NCBI GenBank assembly: GCA_036346395.1
Contig: CM070601.1
Span: 16,179,763 to 16,243,762, forward strand
DNA length: 64,000 nt
Direction of reading: 5' to 3'
Source of the DNA: Hsuehochloa calcarea
Taxonomy: Eukaryota; Streptophyta; Magnoliopsida; Poales; Poaceae
Part shown: piece after piece, positions 24,028 to 34,537 of the stretch
Position numbering within the stretch: the first letter of the stretch is position 1
Layout: each line of letters begins with the position of its first letter
Notes under the pieces: generated by a model
The model's input: the letters and a program-made list of their open reading frames with translations, nothing else
Database searches by the model: none
Told to the model about the DNA's origin: nothing
Position numbers and translations under genes: made by a program

Positions 24028-25600
24028 CACATGCATGCACTGCACAATACCCGCTTGTCCAGAAGTCACCTCCCACCACACCGCGCGCACCACCGTGCCG
24101 ATTGCCGAGTGCATTTTCCTCGCCTTCTCCCCCGCATCAGTGTAGCATACCACCCCACCTCTTTGCCCGCACGCGCTGTGCTACGACTTCCGACGTATTC
24201 TGCCGCCGGCACCGCTAGTGCCACAAAAGTGCACCGGCTCATAATGCATTGGAGACAGTCCAGTTTACAGACATGAACTTTAACGTCGCTTCAAATTTCA
24301 ATTTTGAACTCTGAAACAAAACCGTCTAGAACATAGCCTTGAAGTATTAAAACCATTCACTTGACCACCTCCCTCAGTACGGTCTGGTTTTGATGCCACG
24401 TGTAAGTAGTTTTTACGTGTGGACATTGACGTAGCCATGAATCGGCAAATCAAACATATAAAAATTTCCTATACACTAGGGTCCACATGTCATTGTCTCC
24501 TGTCTTCTACCTACTCTACTCTCGTTCCCTTCTCTCCATCACATCCAGCCAATCGTTGACCGTGGCCGACCATCGCAACCTTCCCCACACCCCATCCCCC
24601 TAGGCCCTAGCTCTGAGAGAGCATCACCGCTGACCGTGAGCTCCAAAGCCGCCTTCATCCCCACGATCCACCATGCGCCTCCGGTGGGTAGAGTAGACGA
24701 CCCGACGACCAGCGACATCGGCCTCTTCGTCGGCAATCGGAGTCGGTAGAGGACCGACAATTGGCGTGCGCGGATCTGGTAGGAGGGGACAGTGGGTCTG
24801 GCACGGGTGGAGGCGGTGGCGTTGTGGGAGGTCCTGGTGGTGGCCCAGGACTCAACGGCGCCGCTTCTTCCTCATGACTAGCGAAGTTTCCAACTCCACT
24901 GCCGCTGCTGCCAGTAAGCTACGTCCTCCTCCCTTCCCCTTTCTCCTTCCGGTGGGCCGTGGTTGGCCGCCGTCCGCCAAAGTCGTCGTCACTCGTGCGC
25001 CACCGCTCGCGTGCCTGAGGCCGGGGAGCGCCGACATTGGGTTGCTGGAGTTGGGGACAAGTGTAGCAATGGTGGATTTACGGCGCGGTCGGCAGGAGAC
25101 GGGATGAGGCGGGAGACGGTGAGGTTGGTATGCAGGATCTCAGCGTCGGGCGCGGTCGGGGAGGAGAGCCCATCCTTGCGACCGAGATGAGGCGGGACCG
25201 CGGGAGACGGTGAGGTTGGCATGCAAGAGCTCGGCGTCGAGCGCGGTCGGGGAGGAGGAGAGTCCGTCCTCGCGGCCGAGGCAGGGTGGGTAGAACAGGC
25301 CCCCGTCATGGTGACGAGGACGCGTGCGGCGATGGCGAGGAGGTCGGCGTAGGAGACGACGCTGGGGCACTTGAGCTTCGTCTTGGCGCACACCACGGTC
25401 TCGAAGGCGTCCCAGGGAGGGACTGGTTGGCCTCAACGGCGTTTCTTGGAGGCGACCGGAAGGAGCCAATGGAGGACGGAGATATAGGAAGAGAGGACAG
25501 GAGGAAGAAAAAGGAAGAGAAGGAAATGTACGACAGATGGGGCCAAAAACTTAGAATTGAAAATCAAACCGAGTCCAGAGTTTAGAGTTTAAAATTGGAT
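24028..25600. other. Flank of MULE; GC-rich block without recognised gene
   Basis: The right copy of the 9-bp duplication lies at 24028-24036. At 24530-25500 the sequence is GC-rich with internal duplications (GGCGGGA(G/C)(A/C)GNGGGAGACGGTGAGGTTGG at about 25090 and 25190). Open frames exist on both strands but no domain is recognised. The end at about 25540 onward probably overlaps the 3' end of the LPAT transcript. Confidence 0.35.
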
Positions 25601-25895
25601 TTTTTTTTTCCTAATGCATTATGCATACAAGATCAGCAGCAGGCAGTACTTAGCTTCCTAAGCACCAAACCAACCAAAAGGATTACAATCTCTGGCTCAT
25701 AGCAGTAGCACATTGCAACGCGGCAATGCCATGCAGTCTCAAGAGTCAAGAATCAAGATAAAAAGTGTCCTCCTGAACTGTAAAACCACATGAAGTTTCC
25801 AATGATAAATTCGATGTGATGGCACAAGTTGGGTACAGGCAGTAAATATCTTTCTGCTGATATACAGCTCTCAGTTACAAGTTACACCAATCCGT

Positions 25896-28003
25896 TCAAG
25901 ATTTCTTGGCATGGGTACCAGCCTCTGGGGAACATATTAGCTGGGGCAGATGTATAGAGTAGTAGGTAGCAAATGTAAGGAAAACACAGCTATATGCTAC
26001 GAAAATCTTGAACCATACAGACGAAAACAGGGTTAGGTATATGAGGATGCTCGTTGTGCTAATTACTGCGACAAAATTTGCGAGGCACTTAGGTGTGGAC
26101 AGATCCCTTTCAGTTCCTTCATTTGGGAAGTGGCCTAGTGTAGAGAAATCAGACAGAAGTTTGTCCTTCAGTCTAAACCTCTTTATCAGCCAATCAGCTA
26201 CTTCATCTTCTGATGTGGGTATGTCAGAGACTCGAATGATTTCAGTATGGATGTGGACTTCGGAAGGATCAATACCATAAACATTGTCCAGAAAACTTGG
26301 TAGCCGATGTTTATATGCGATCGTGATATCATAAACTGCATTAATCAGAAAGCTACAGGTCATGCAACAACAAAAAACAAATCCTGATAGCAAAATATTT
26401 CAGATTATACATAGTCAACCACATCAAAGTGTAATGTTATAAAATATATATTTCAAGTAAATCACACCTTTCAATGGACCAAAAGTTATCAGGCCTATGT
26501 TTGAGGAGTTCAGCAAAAGTCAACTGCACATGTGACTTTAGATTCATCTACTACAGTAAAGTGGATACTGCAAGGGTTTTTACTTAAACATACTTGGAAT
26601 GTTGTTTGACAAATAGTACTAACAGAATTTTTGGGCAAAGCGGTGCACCGGCTAAAAGAGTTCAGTGTAAGGTGTTAACTTCTGATGAATGCACAAATCC
26701 TAACATTCATAACATGGCTGCATGGCTGTCACATTTTTTTTCTGGCAAATGCTACCGTAAGCAGATACTTGTCCACAAATGCCACAGCCCACAATAACAA
26801 AGTGCAGTACAGTATGATAGGAGGGGGGACTTACCAGCATCTAGGGAGCTCCTCAGCTCTTGCAGGCAGCAATTGAAACCCTTTGTCTTGGGAAGGAGGA
26901 CATTTTTCAGAATAGGCAAACCATGCTCTGCCGCATACTCTTGACTTTTGATACATTTCTTCTCGCTGAGATATTAGCACCAATTAGCATCCAGATTCCA
27001 GATAAAGAAAAAAAAGGAAGAAGTAAAGCACAGTAAATATTTCCAGATGCAGAATGTTTTTGTACAAGCAATACAATTAGTAAGTATGTACGGTATGCCT
27101 AGTCATTTTAAAAAAGAGAATTGGTTATAAACCACCAAATACCCAGTTTTGATACATACCACCGAGTACCCAGTTTTGATATATACCACCGAATACCCAA
27201 TTTTCTCTTTTTAAAAGTAAAAATTCCGGAGTCTGCACCATTTGTTGCCAAAAAAATCTAACTTATGGAAGGTGAATGCTCAACAGTGCTTTCGGAAGAC
27301 TGGAATGCATACCCAGATCATGCAGGTGGGCTATACGCACATGTAGCAATAAACTGAATGGGAAGAGACCTTACGTATAATCAGTGCCTTCAGGAAAAAC
27401 TGCCAGCCAAAGGGGATGCTTGGGGTTTTTCAATTCAGAAAGCCTGCTTCGGATTAATGGTTCATCAATCTCCCACTTCCGCTCTACTGGGATAAACTCA
27501 ATAATGTGAAATGCCCAGCTAAAAACAGGCAACTTCATCAAGCTTTTCTTGAGGATATACTTGATACACTGCAAACGGCCTTTCCTCAATGCAAGATCCC
27601 ACAAGTACATCCAGTCGACCTCAGTTCTGTGGTTAGCAAATAACAAGACACGCTCTTTTGGGGGCACATTTTCGCCAGAGAAAACAAACCTGGTCTTGTT
27701 AATCTTTTCAAACAAAAAAGGCCACATGGCTAACCACGTCCCAAACAGAAAGCACGTCGACTTTCTGCTGTAATGCACACTGAACAACCGTATAAGAAAA
27801 GTAGTTACAGGGGATAGGTAAACCATCATCATAAATGCTGTCAACAGCATAATCACCAAACATAATACACCACGGCATCGTCTCATTGGGGTCAATGGGC
27901 GGTGTCTTGGTCTGTTAAGAATGGAAGGACCGGGAGGATCAATACTTTGCACTTGCTTTCCATTTACATGATGCCCTTGGGAAGTAATTGAACCATTCAT
28001 CAC
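25896..28003 (-). CDS. Lysophosphatidic acid acyltransferase, plant LPAT4/LPAT5 type
   Basis: Three exons join in frame with GT-AG junctions: 28003-27375, 26965-26835 and 26335-25896, giving 399 aa. The enzyme acylates the sn-2 position of lysophosphatidic acid (or a related lysophospholipid) with acyl-CoA to give phosphatidic acid, in the ER membrane. Visible motifs are an N-terminal membrane segment at about 45-73, the catalytic block NHRTEVDW (124-131, the HX4D motif with H125 and D130), the substrate motif FPEGT (203-207), and PILKNVLLPKTKGF spanning exon 2. A C-terminal hydrophobic pair (CLANFVAVISTTSILIYL, then VWFKIFVAYSCVFLTFATYY) follows. Length and exon 1 boundaries fit the LPAT4/5 branch rather than the shorter plastid LPAT1. 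No disabling change is seen. Confidence 0.92.
27126..27205 (-). repeat. Short tandem repeat in LPAT intron 1
   Basis: Three copies of a unit of about 27 bp (ACCACCGAGTACCCAGTTTT plus GATAYAT) stand head to tail within the 409-bp intron between coding exons 1 and 2. Confidence 0.8.
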
Positions 28004-28087
28004 GTACGACTAAAATGTGAACCCTTGTGACCTTGTCCCTTTCTTAAATTCAAATCCCCAGCATCAATGAGACCATCTAAACCCCAC
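28004..28087 (-). other. Probable LPAT 5' leader exon (non-coding part)
   Basis: Upstream of the LPAT ATG the minus strand reads to a good splice acceptor, TTTCTTCCATCACAG, ending at 28088. This suggests that the leader is spliced and that the rest of it lies further upstream, near 33 kb, beyond the Helitron. Confidence 0.5.
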
Positions 28088-28181
28088 CTGTGATGGAAGA
28101 AATGATAGCTGTAGAGTTAATAGAGATCAAACGTAAGCATGCTAATATCAGGTAATATCACTTCCGGGCTTGCACAATCTA

Positions 28182-31100
28182 TCTATTATCTTATTAAAGC
28201 AGAGTCAAAAGAAGCACCTACATTCGCTCTCAAGGACTAGAAATTCCTACATTAATCGGTGGAAAAAGAGAAAGATCTACATCGTCGATTGTGGTGTGTC
28301 TAGATTAAAAGAAAAAGTCCACGCAAAGTAAAATAAAACTGAAATTCGGAATAAAAATAAAATAAAATCAGCAATTTGAATTTCCATACGAATTCCTTAG
28401 TAAAAGAGTCAATGCTAAGTACAATAAAACTGAAATTCGGAATACAAATAAAATAAAATAAACAATTTGATTTCCATACGAATTTCTAAGTAAAATCCCT
28501 AAATAATTATAATTGGGAAGAAAAAAAAAAAATTGGAAATTAGATTTGTGTACGAAATCCAACAAAAAATAACTAAATTTTGAATAAAAATAAAATAAAA
28601 TTAGCAATTCGATTTCAATATGAATTCCAATAATTATAATTCGGAATAAAAATTAAACAATAATTGGTAATTAGATTTGTATACAAAATATAACCAAAAA
28701 TAATTGAAATACCAAATACAAATAAAATAAAATTAGCAATTTGATTTCAATACGAATTCCAAAGTAAAATCCCTAAATAATTGTAATTTGGAATAAAAAT
28801 TAGCAATTCGTCTCGGGTACAAATTCCAAGAAAAAATAACTAAAATTCAGAATAAAAAGAAAAGAAAATTTGCAATGATTTCCATTCGTATTCCAGCATA
28901 AAATCCCTAAATAAATAAAATTTTGAATAAATTTAGCAATTTGATTTGTATATAAACTCTAATAAAAATAACTAAAATGTTGAATAAAATAAAAGTTATA
29001 ACAAGTATGGCACGAATAGTGTTGGAGGAGACACAAAAGAAGTCACCATGTTCGCTCTCGAGGTCACGTGTTTCTATTATTGCTTCCTACAGAATAAATA
29101 TAAAAATAGCTGAAATTTTGATTAAAAAATACAAGTTATAACGAGAATAGCACGAATGGTGTCCGAGGAGACCACGAAAGAGTGCAATGACATCGATCTA
29201 TCTTACAAGAAGACATTGATCTACGGGGAAACGAAGAGCCGAGGTGACGCGGCCCAAGTACACTCTACTAAATTAACGTGTGATGCGACCCAAGAAAACA
29301 TAATACATCCTACATATGGGGAGTTGAGTTATGAATTAAAACACGTGTGTGTGTTGGCCTTCAGCCGTTAGGGTTCATCCTTGTTCTATGTGTGTTCTTG
29401 TGAATTCAAATCTAGGATTTCATATTGGCGTGAGGGTTCCTACTGTGGTGTAGGTATTTGCTTGCTAGGATCTTGAGGTCCCCTTGTCTTAGATCGTGCG
29501 TTGTGGTGCGCACGGTATTGGGCATTATCTATCCTAGTGTGAATTGCATCTTGTAATTTATGCTCCACATATCTGTTCGGAAAATACCACCATGAAAGAT
29601 CAGGCAACCTACGGATTTAATCTCATCTAGAGGTTTGATCCTCATCAGTTGGTACCAGAGCGATGGTTGCTCATGGTGGATTCATGCCGGCTACCTTAGC
29701 CGATCCAAAGTTCTTGTAGATGCTACCACCGACTATGTCGAAGCTAGCAACAAGAACCACTTCAAAAGAATACTTCATCTGGGAGGAAGCAATGGAGCAA
29801 TTCTTCAAGCATCATAATTTCTCTTCTATCAAGAAGATGAAAATTGCAAAAGAACGTTTGCTGATCAGGTTCGCGGATGGTGGGATAACATGCAACAAGA
29901 TCGTGATCGGAGATAAGAGCCATGGTGTACCACATAGGAGGAGATGAAGGTGTTGACACGATATCAATTTGCGCCGCCTCCACGCAAGCCAACGAGGAAG
30001 AAGACGAAGAAGGAGATCGACCCTGCTGAAATTTTTTCGGTCCCCGTGCAAGCTGCAGAAGATGGTCAGAAGACAAACTCGAAACCAGGGGCAGTTTCGC
30101 TTGATGGAGGGGAGGATGATGCGGCCCAAGTACACTCTACTAAATTAACATGTGATGCGGCCCAAGAAAACCTAATGCATCCTATGTATGGGGAGTTGAG
30201 TTATGAATTAAAACATGTGTATGTGTTGGCTTTCGGCCGTTAGGGTTCATCCTAGTTCTATGTGTGTTCTTGTGAATTCCAATCTAGGATTTCGTCTTGG
30301 CGTGAGGGTTCCTACTGTGGTGTAGGTATTTGCTCGCTAGATCTTGAGGTCCCCTTGTCCTAGGTCGTGCGTTGTGGTGCGCAGGGTAGTGGGAATTATC
30401 TATCCTAGTGTGAATTGCATCTTGTAATTTGTGCTCCACATATTTGTTCGAAATACCATTGTGAAAGATCGGGCAACCTACGGATTTAATCTCATCTAGA
30501 GGTTTGATCCGCATCATGAGGCGGAGACGGTGGTGACGGAAATGAGAACAATATCGTGCTGCTCGTCGAGACTATTGAACAGAAAGTCTAGTGTTGAAGG
30601 AGTTAAGCGCATGATGACAAGTGGTGAGCGTCGGCATTATTGAAGAAATTAGTGGCCAAAGAAGCTCGATGATGGGGAAACCCTGACAGAGAGATGAAGC
30701 TTTGCAGTGAAGACGAACTATGGACAATATGGGGGCATCAGGTAGCTAGGAGCGTGTCATCACTGGTGAGGGGCACGTTGTCATCGGCGATGGTGAAAAG
30801 ATTCTTCATATCGTTAGACAACGACTAAAGAAGACATACTGACATTAGTGAAGACGAGATGTCGCCACGGCTAGTGAGGAAGTTACAGCGTTGAGTTGGC
30901 CAACGTCGAAGAAGAGGAGCGACTGACACGAGAGAAGAGGACGTCGAACATGTCTAACATCATGCATGCATATGTGCATGTATGCGTACATACGAATAGA
31001 AGCGCGGGTGTACAGAGACAGATGAGCAAAAAGCATAGAGTAGAGATGACGCGGTCGTAGGGAATATGCTCAGGGTCATCAGAGAGTGTGACACGTGTCC

Positions 31101-31804
31101 CAAGCTGGGAACAACGGCGGTTGCATGTGTATGCGCGTTGATGCCACAATGGTTAGCATTAAGCAATAATGGGAAGAAGTAGAAGATAACTATGTGGTAA
31201 AGTATTGCATTGGAAGTGGTAGCAACTGAGAGAGATCTATCAATATTTGAGTATACTGTTGGAGGTTGAAGCAAAAAAAACTGTGACGACGAGAAGAGAT
31301 AGAAGCCACACAGTTTGGTGGGGTAGTTGGCGTGTGAGGGAAGATAAGTTTAAGTTAGGTCGTCCATGGTGCATCGTTATATACATGAGCAATGTACTCT
31401 AATACATTATACCGTGTAAACTAATAAGATAAATTACCACACACATAATCAACGTATTGCTTGAGATTAAATAGAAGTGCATGTGCATGCTTACAATTTG
31501 GGAAGAAATAACTAATAGAGTAAGAATAGAGGCAGGGAACTATATGATCTATGCATAATGAAGAGTTGTTGGTTTCTAAGAACCCCCAATACCTCATTAT
31601 GTTCAATGATTTTCTTCTATCAAAGCACATACTTCAATTACGTTCTTTAGGTTGTAATTTATTTCAAGTTTTTATTGTCATTTTCAATATTTAGGATATC
31701 TTAAAAGTCTAAATAGCCTATAAGATATGTAAATATATTATCAAGTATTTATACAAACTTCAAAATAAATCTAGCCGCGCAAATACGCGGGGCACCCTTC
31801 CAGT
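28182..31804 (+). mobile_element. Non-autonomous Helitron
   Basis: The 5' end reads A|TCTATTATCTTATTAAAGC, the usual start of grass Helitrons. The 3' end has the hairpin CCGCG-CAAATA-CGCGG (31775-31790) followed by GGGCACCCTTCCAGT|T, one base from the canonical CTRRT end, with insertion between A and T. No RepHel gene is inside. The left third (28300-29150) is AT-rich with diverged, roughly 110-bp repeats around GAATTCC and AAATAAAATAAAAT. A mini LTR retrotransposon is nested at 29245-30516. It lies in the presumed leader intron of the LPAT gene. Confidence 0.82.
29245..30516 (+). mobile_element. Miniature LTR retrotransposon (TRIM/LARD-like), 1.27 kb
   Basis: Two LTRs of 403 bp (29245-29647) and 400 bp (30117-30516) begin TGAYGCGGCCCAAGTACACT and end CATCA. 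The flanks CGAGG and TGAGG make a 5-bp duplication with one mismatch. Directly after the 5' LTR is TTGGTACCAGAGC, a primer-binding site for initiator tRNA-Met. The 469-bp interior holds only a frameshifted Gag scrap (EYFIWEEAMEQFFKHHN, then DQVRGWWDNMQQDRD) and a purine-rich tract (TGGAGGGGAGGA) before the 3' LTR. It must be mobilised by a helper element, if at all. Confidence 0.9.
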
Positions 31805-32880
31805 TAACTCAAAAGTACACATATCTCTTGCTGCTTCATGCAAATCTATAACAATAAATAAGTCAAGATAACGAAAACCAGGTCTATTAAAAGCCTGAGA
31901 CATGCCTTAGCCTTATGCAAAAAAATTTGGAACAAACACCGTAGTCTACCACTGTACCCTAAACTCTCAATCCAAGACAGCATTGACACAAAGGTACCTT
32001 CACCTAGCAACAACTATAATAAGATATATTAGCACTTGTCCATTTTGTAGTTCGGAGTGGCATCCCCATTTTGCTTTTTTATGAACATCTGCCAGCGCCA
32101 ACATGTACCCCAAAAAAAAAAATCAACAATGTATGTTTGTATCCATGTGTGCAGATATTTGAAATGGCTAAGGATCCATCTACAAATGCCCTTCGACGAC
32201 AACAATAAGCAAATCTGGAAAGTGACATTTGTGAGACTAACACACTTAAGTGACAGGTTTACATTAGTCTAGTAGTGATGTCAGCTGTTATGCCAGAGCA
32301 TCCACAAATGCCCTTCAACTAAGGCAGTAAGGAAATCTGGAAAGTGCTATTCATGACACTTAAACACCTAACCCAACAGGTTTATACTAGCCCAACACAG
32401 CAACACCATGCATCTGACTGACACCTAGCTAGTACACCATTTCAGAACTCAGCATGCCGCATATCCGCGTCACAAATCATTCACGGGGCAAGCACAACTC
32501 TAACCAAACCTCAATTACCCGTAGCACCTAAAGAGAAATTTCCCACAACATTCACCCCCACATGGAATAGTATCATAGACAGCCTGAGCTTTCCCTTGCT
32601 GCCCCGAGGCACAAGGACACGCTGATAAATGCTAACAACTCCATAAGTACACTCCGGACCGCGTCGTCAGATCCCAATAGTGGCAATAAAGCTTAAACCA
32701 AACTGCATCTGCACGTAAAGCTCATCAATCCAACACTGGCCCGCCACCACAGAGCAGAGCCTAACCATTCTTCGGTTAGATCTTCCCCAAACGACGCACA
32801 CGAACATCTCACCAACCAAATAGTGACGCTAGCTAATTCGATGGTAAATGCTACTTATCACCGCACAGAAAGGAAGAAAG
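31805..32880. other. Presumed LPAT leader intron, right of the Helitron
   Basis: No gene is seen. A diverged direct duplication, CAAATGCCCTTCGACGACAA versus CAAATGCCCTTCAACTAAGG with surrounding bases, spans about 32180-32400 at a spacing of roughly 120 bp. Confidence 0.35.
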
Positions 32881-32889
32881 CTATTCTAC

Positions 32890-33095
32890 TTGTTAGCGCA
32901 ACGTTTGCATGCAAAGATCCGCGCGGATCTGCGAGGAATCGGCGAGGGCGGGTGCTGAGGTGGAGAGGAGGGAGTACCGGGGAGGGGAGCCGGCGGCTGC
33001 GGCGGAGTGCGGGGCCGGCGGTCGCGGTCGGGGCGAGTGGCCGGCGATTCAGACGGGATTCGAGGGGGGTTTTGGCTTTGGGTGGAGAGAGAAAG
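32890..33095 (-). other. Candidate first non-coding exon of LPAT
   Basis: This is a GC-rich, C/T-rich stretch on the minus strand (CTCTCGCTTTCTCTCTCCACC at its start), immediately downstream of a TATA box. Its composition is that of a grass 5' leader. The donor site could not be chosen with confidence. The plus-strand open frames across it look like shadows. Confidence 0.45.
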
Positions 33096-33119
33096 CGAGA
33101 GGATTGGGGTGTAGTGGAG

Positions 33120-33130
33120 GGTTTATAGTG
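33120..33130 (-). promoter_or_regulatory. TATA box, probable LPAT promoter
   Basis: The minus strand reads CACTATAAACC about 30 bp upstream of a pyrimidine-rich leader. No other gene start suits it; the first good downstream coding region is the LPAT exon at 28003. Confidence 0.5.
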
Positions 33131-33952
33131 GCTGGGTGGCTGGAGGGATCATGGATGGATGGGCCCAAGGGAACACGAGATTCGAATGAGGTGGACGCGA
33201 GCGTGGCCTGTCCCCAACGCGGACTGCGACTTGCCTGCGCCAACTCGATCAGCACCGCCCATGCGCACTTGCCCGTACAGTTCGGATCATCGGATGCTTA
33301 AATGGAATCCCATGTTTTTTGAGGAGAAAAATGTAACCCCACATACAAATCACTTGATCCTCCTACATTACGAACAACAAGCAATGCATGCATGAATTTT
33401 ACTGAACGGGTAACACTGGATAGTAGGTGTCGTAACTCCGCCCCCCACCACCAGCTAGCCTCCAGTCCTCCACGCGTCATTCTTAGAGAGTGTGTGTGTG
33501 ACCACATGGAGCATTCACCTTTGTTGTATGTACATGATACTTCCTCCACCCATTCGCATCATTTTCGACCCAACTTTCTCACCCACTGTCGTTTCACTTT
33601 TTTTTACTTGTTAGGTGACTGAAATTTTGTTAAGTATAAATCATATTTCTTATTCATTATATCAACATCTAATTATACGACCTATCAATCTCTACACAAA
33701 TTCAAAGACCACAACAATTAACTTAAATTTAAAAAAAAATTCGGATGACTTATAAATAGCAAATTCATTTTTTTAATCGTTAGTAGCTGGTTCTATACCC
33801 TTAGAGCAATTCCATTTATGTGCCAACAGTTATGTATGAGTCATTTCAAGTAGCATAGTGTTTTTCAGTTTTGTAGGGCTCTTATTAGCACTAACTAGAA
33901 AAGTTCTCTAAAAAACACTGACTAGAAAGAAAGAAAGAAAAAAAAGGCATGT
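33131..33952. other. Spacer between LPAT promoter and CNGC4 region
   Basis: No gene is recognised. It is GC-rich near 33150-33300 and AT-rich from 33600 on. Confidence 0.35.
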
Positions 33953-34213
33953 TTAAGGAGCAGCAGTGGGAATAGGTGAGCTGTGCTCCTCATTGGACCA
34001 CAACTTCCCGACATCTTGAGCGATCCGCTCCTTGAGCCGGGGGATCAAGCCGTGATCGGCACCTCGGCTGGAAAAGCCGTGCAGTTGCCAAGTGCCGGCG
34101 GCACCGCGTGCGTTACCGGCACGGCGGAGTAGTTTCGTCGCACACACGGATGGACGCCCGCCGAGCTCAACATCTTGTCCGCGCACGGCGTTCATGATCG
34201 CGGTTTGTGCCAC
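33953..34213 (-). CDS. Hypothetical small ORF, possible organelle presequence
   Basis: An 86-aa open frame has an Arg/Ala-rich stretch (TKLLRRAGNARGAAGTW) ending in GFSSR, which resembles a mitochondrial presequence with cleavage region. The rest (LIPRLKERIAQDVGKLWSNE) is amphipathic. I recognise no family. It may be a first exon, a fragment or chance. Confidence 0.22.
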   Translation of the reverse strand: MAQTAIMNAVRGQDVELGGRPSVCATKLLRRAGNARGAAGTWQLHGFSSRGADHGLIPRLKERIAQDVGKLWSNEEHSSPIPTAAP

Positions 34214-34261
34214 CGATCACGTAGTCTAACACATGCCGTGGAGTGCACGCAAAAAAACGCT

Positions 34262-34331
34262 CGCCGTTGCCGGGGATCGAAGCCCGTGTCGCCCGCGTGA
34301 CAGGCGGGAAACTCAACGCTATAATCCCCCT
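34262..34331 (-). pseudogene. tRNA-Asp(GUC) pseudogene
   Basis: On the minus strand, GAGTTTCCCGCCTGTCACGC, GGGCTTCGATCCCCGG and CAACGGCG reproduce the anticodon arm (GUC), T arm and 3' acceptor strand of plant tRNA-Asp. The D arm is altered (ATTATAGCGTTGAG). The 5' acceptor strand, expected GTCGTTG, is replaced by CACAGGG, which cannot pair with CAACGGC. The anticodon arm is intact, so decay is probably recent. Confidence 0.8.
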
Positions 34332-34537
34332 GTGAAGCAAGACTATCCAGTATTCCAGTGCTCAGCATTTGCAAATTTTCGTGCTTCAAGTAGGCCACGG
34401 CCCACATGCATGCATAATCCACCATTTTCTCCATTCCTGACTGCAACTCACTTCAGCATAAACAAAACAGTACCGCATTCATTCGTAAAGTGTAAACTTC
34501 TCCTGGTGATCGAGGTCTCCTTATGTACAGTTTACGT

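Noticed and set aside
25896..26393. 165-aa minus-strand frame as a separate gene
   Set aside because: It begins inside an intron; from 26335 it is LPAT exon 3, in frame with exon 2.
32823..33301. Plus-strand open frames near 33 kb as a gene
   Set aside because: The minus strand has a TATA box and a pyrimidine-rich leader here; the plus-strand product has no domain and looks like GC-rich shadow.
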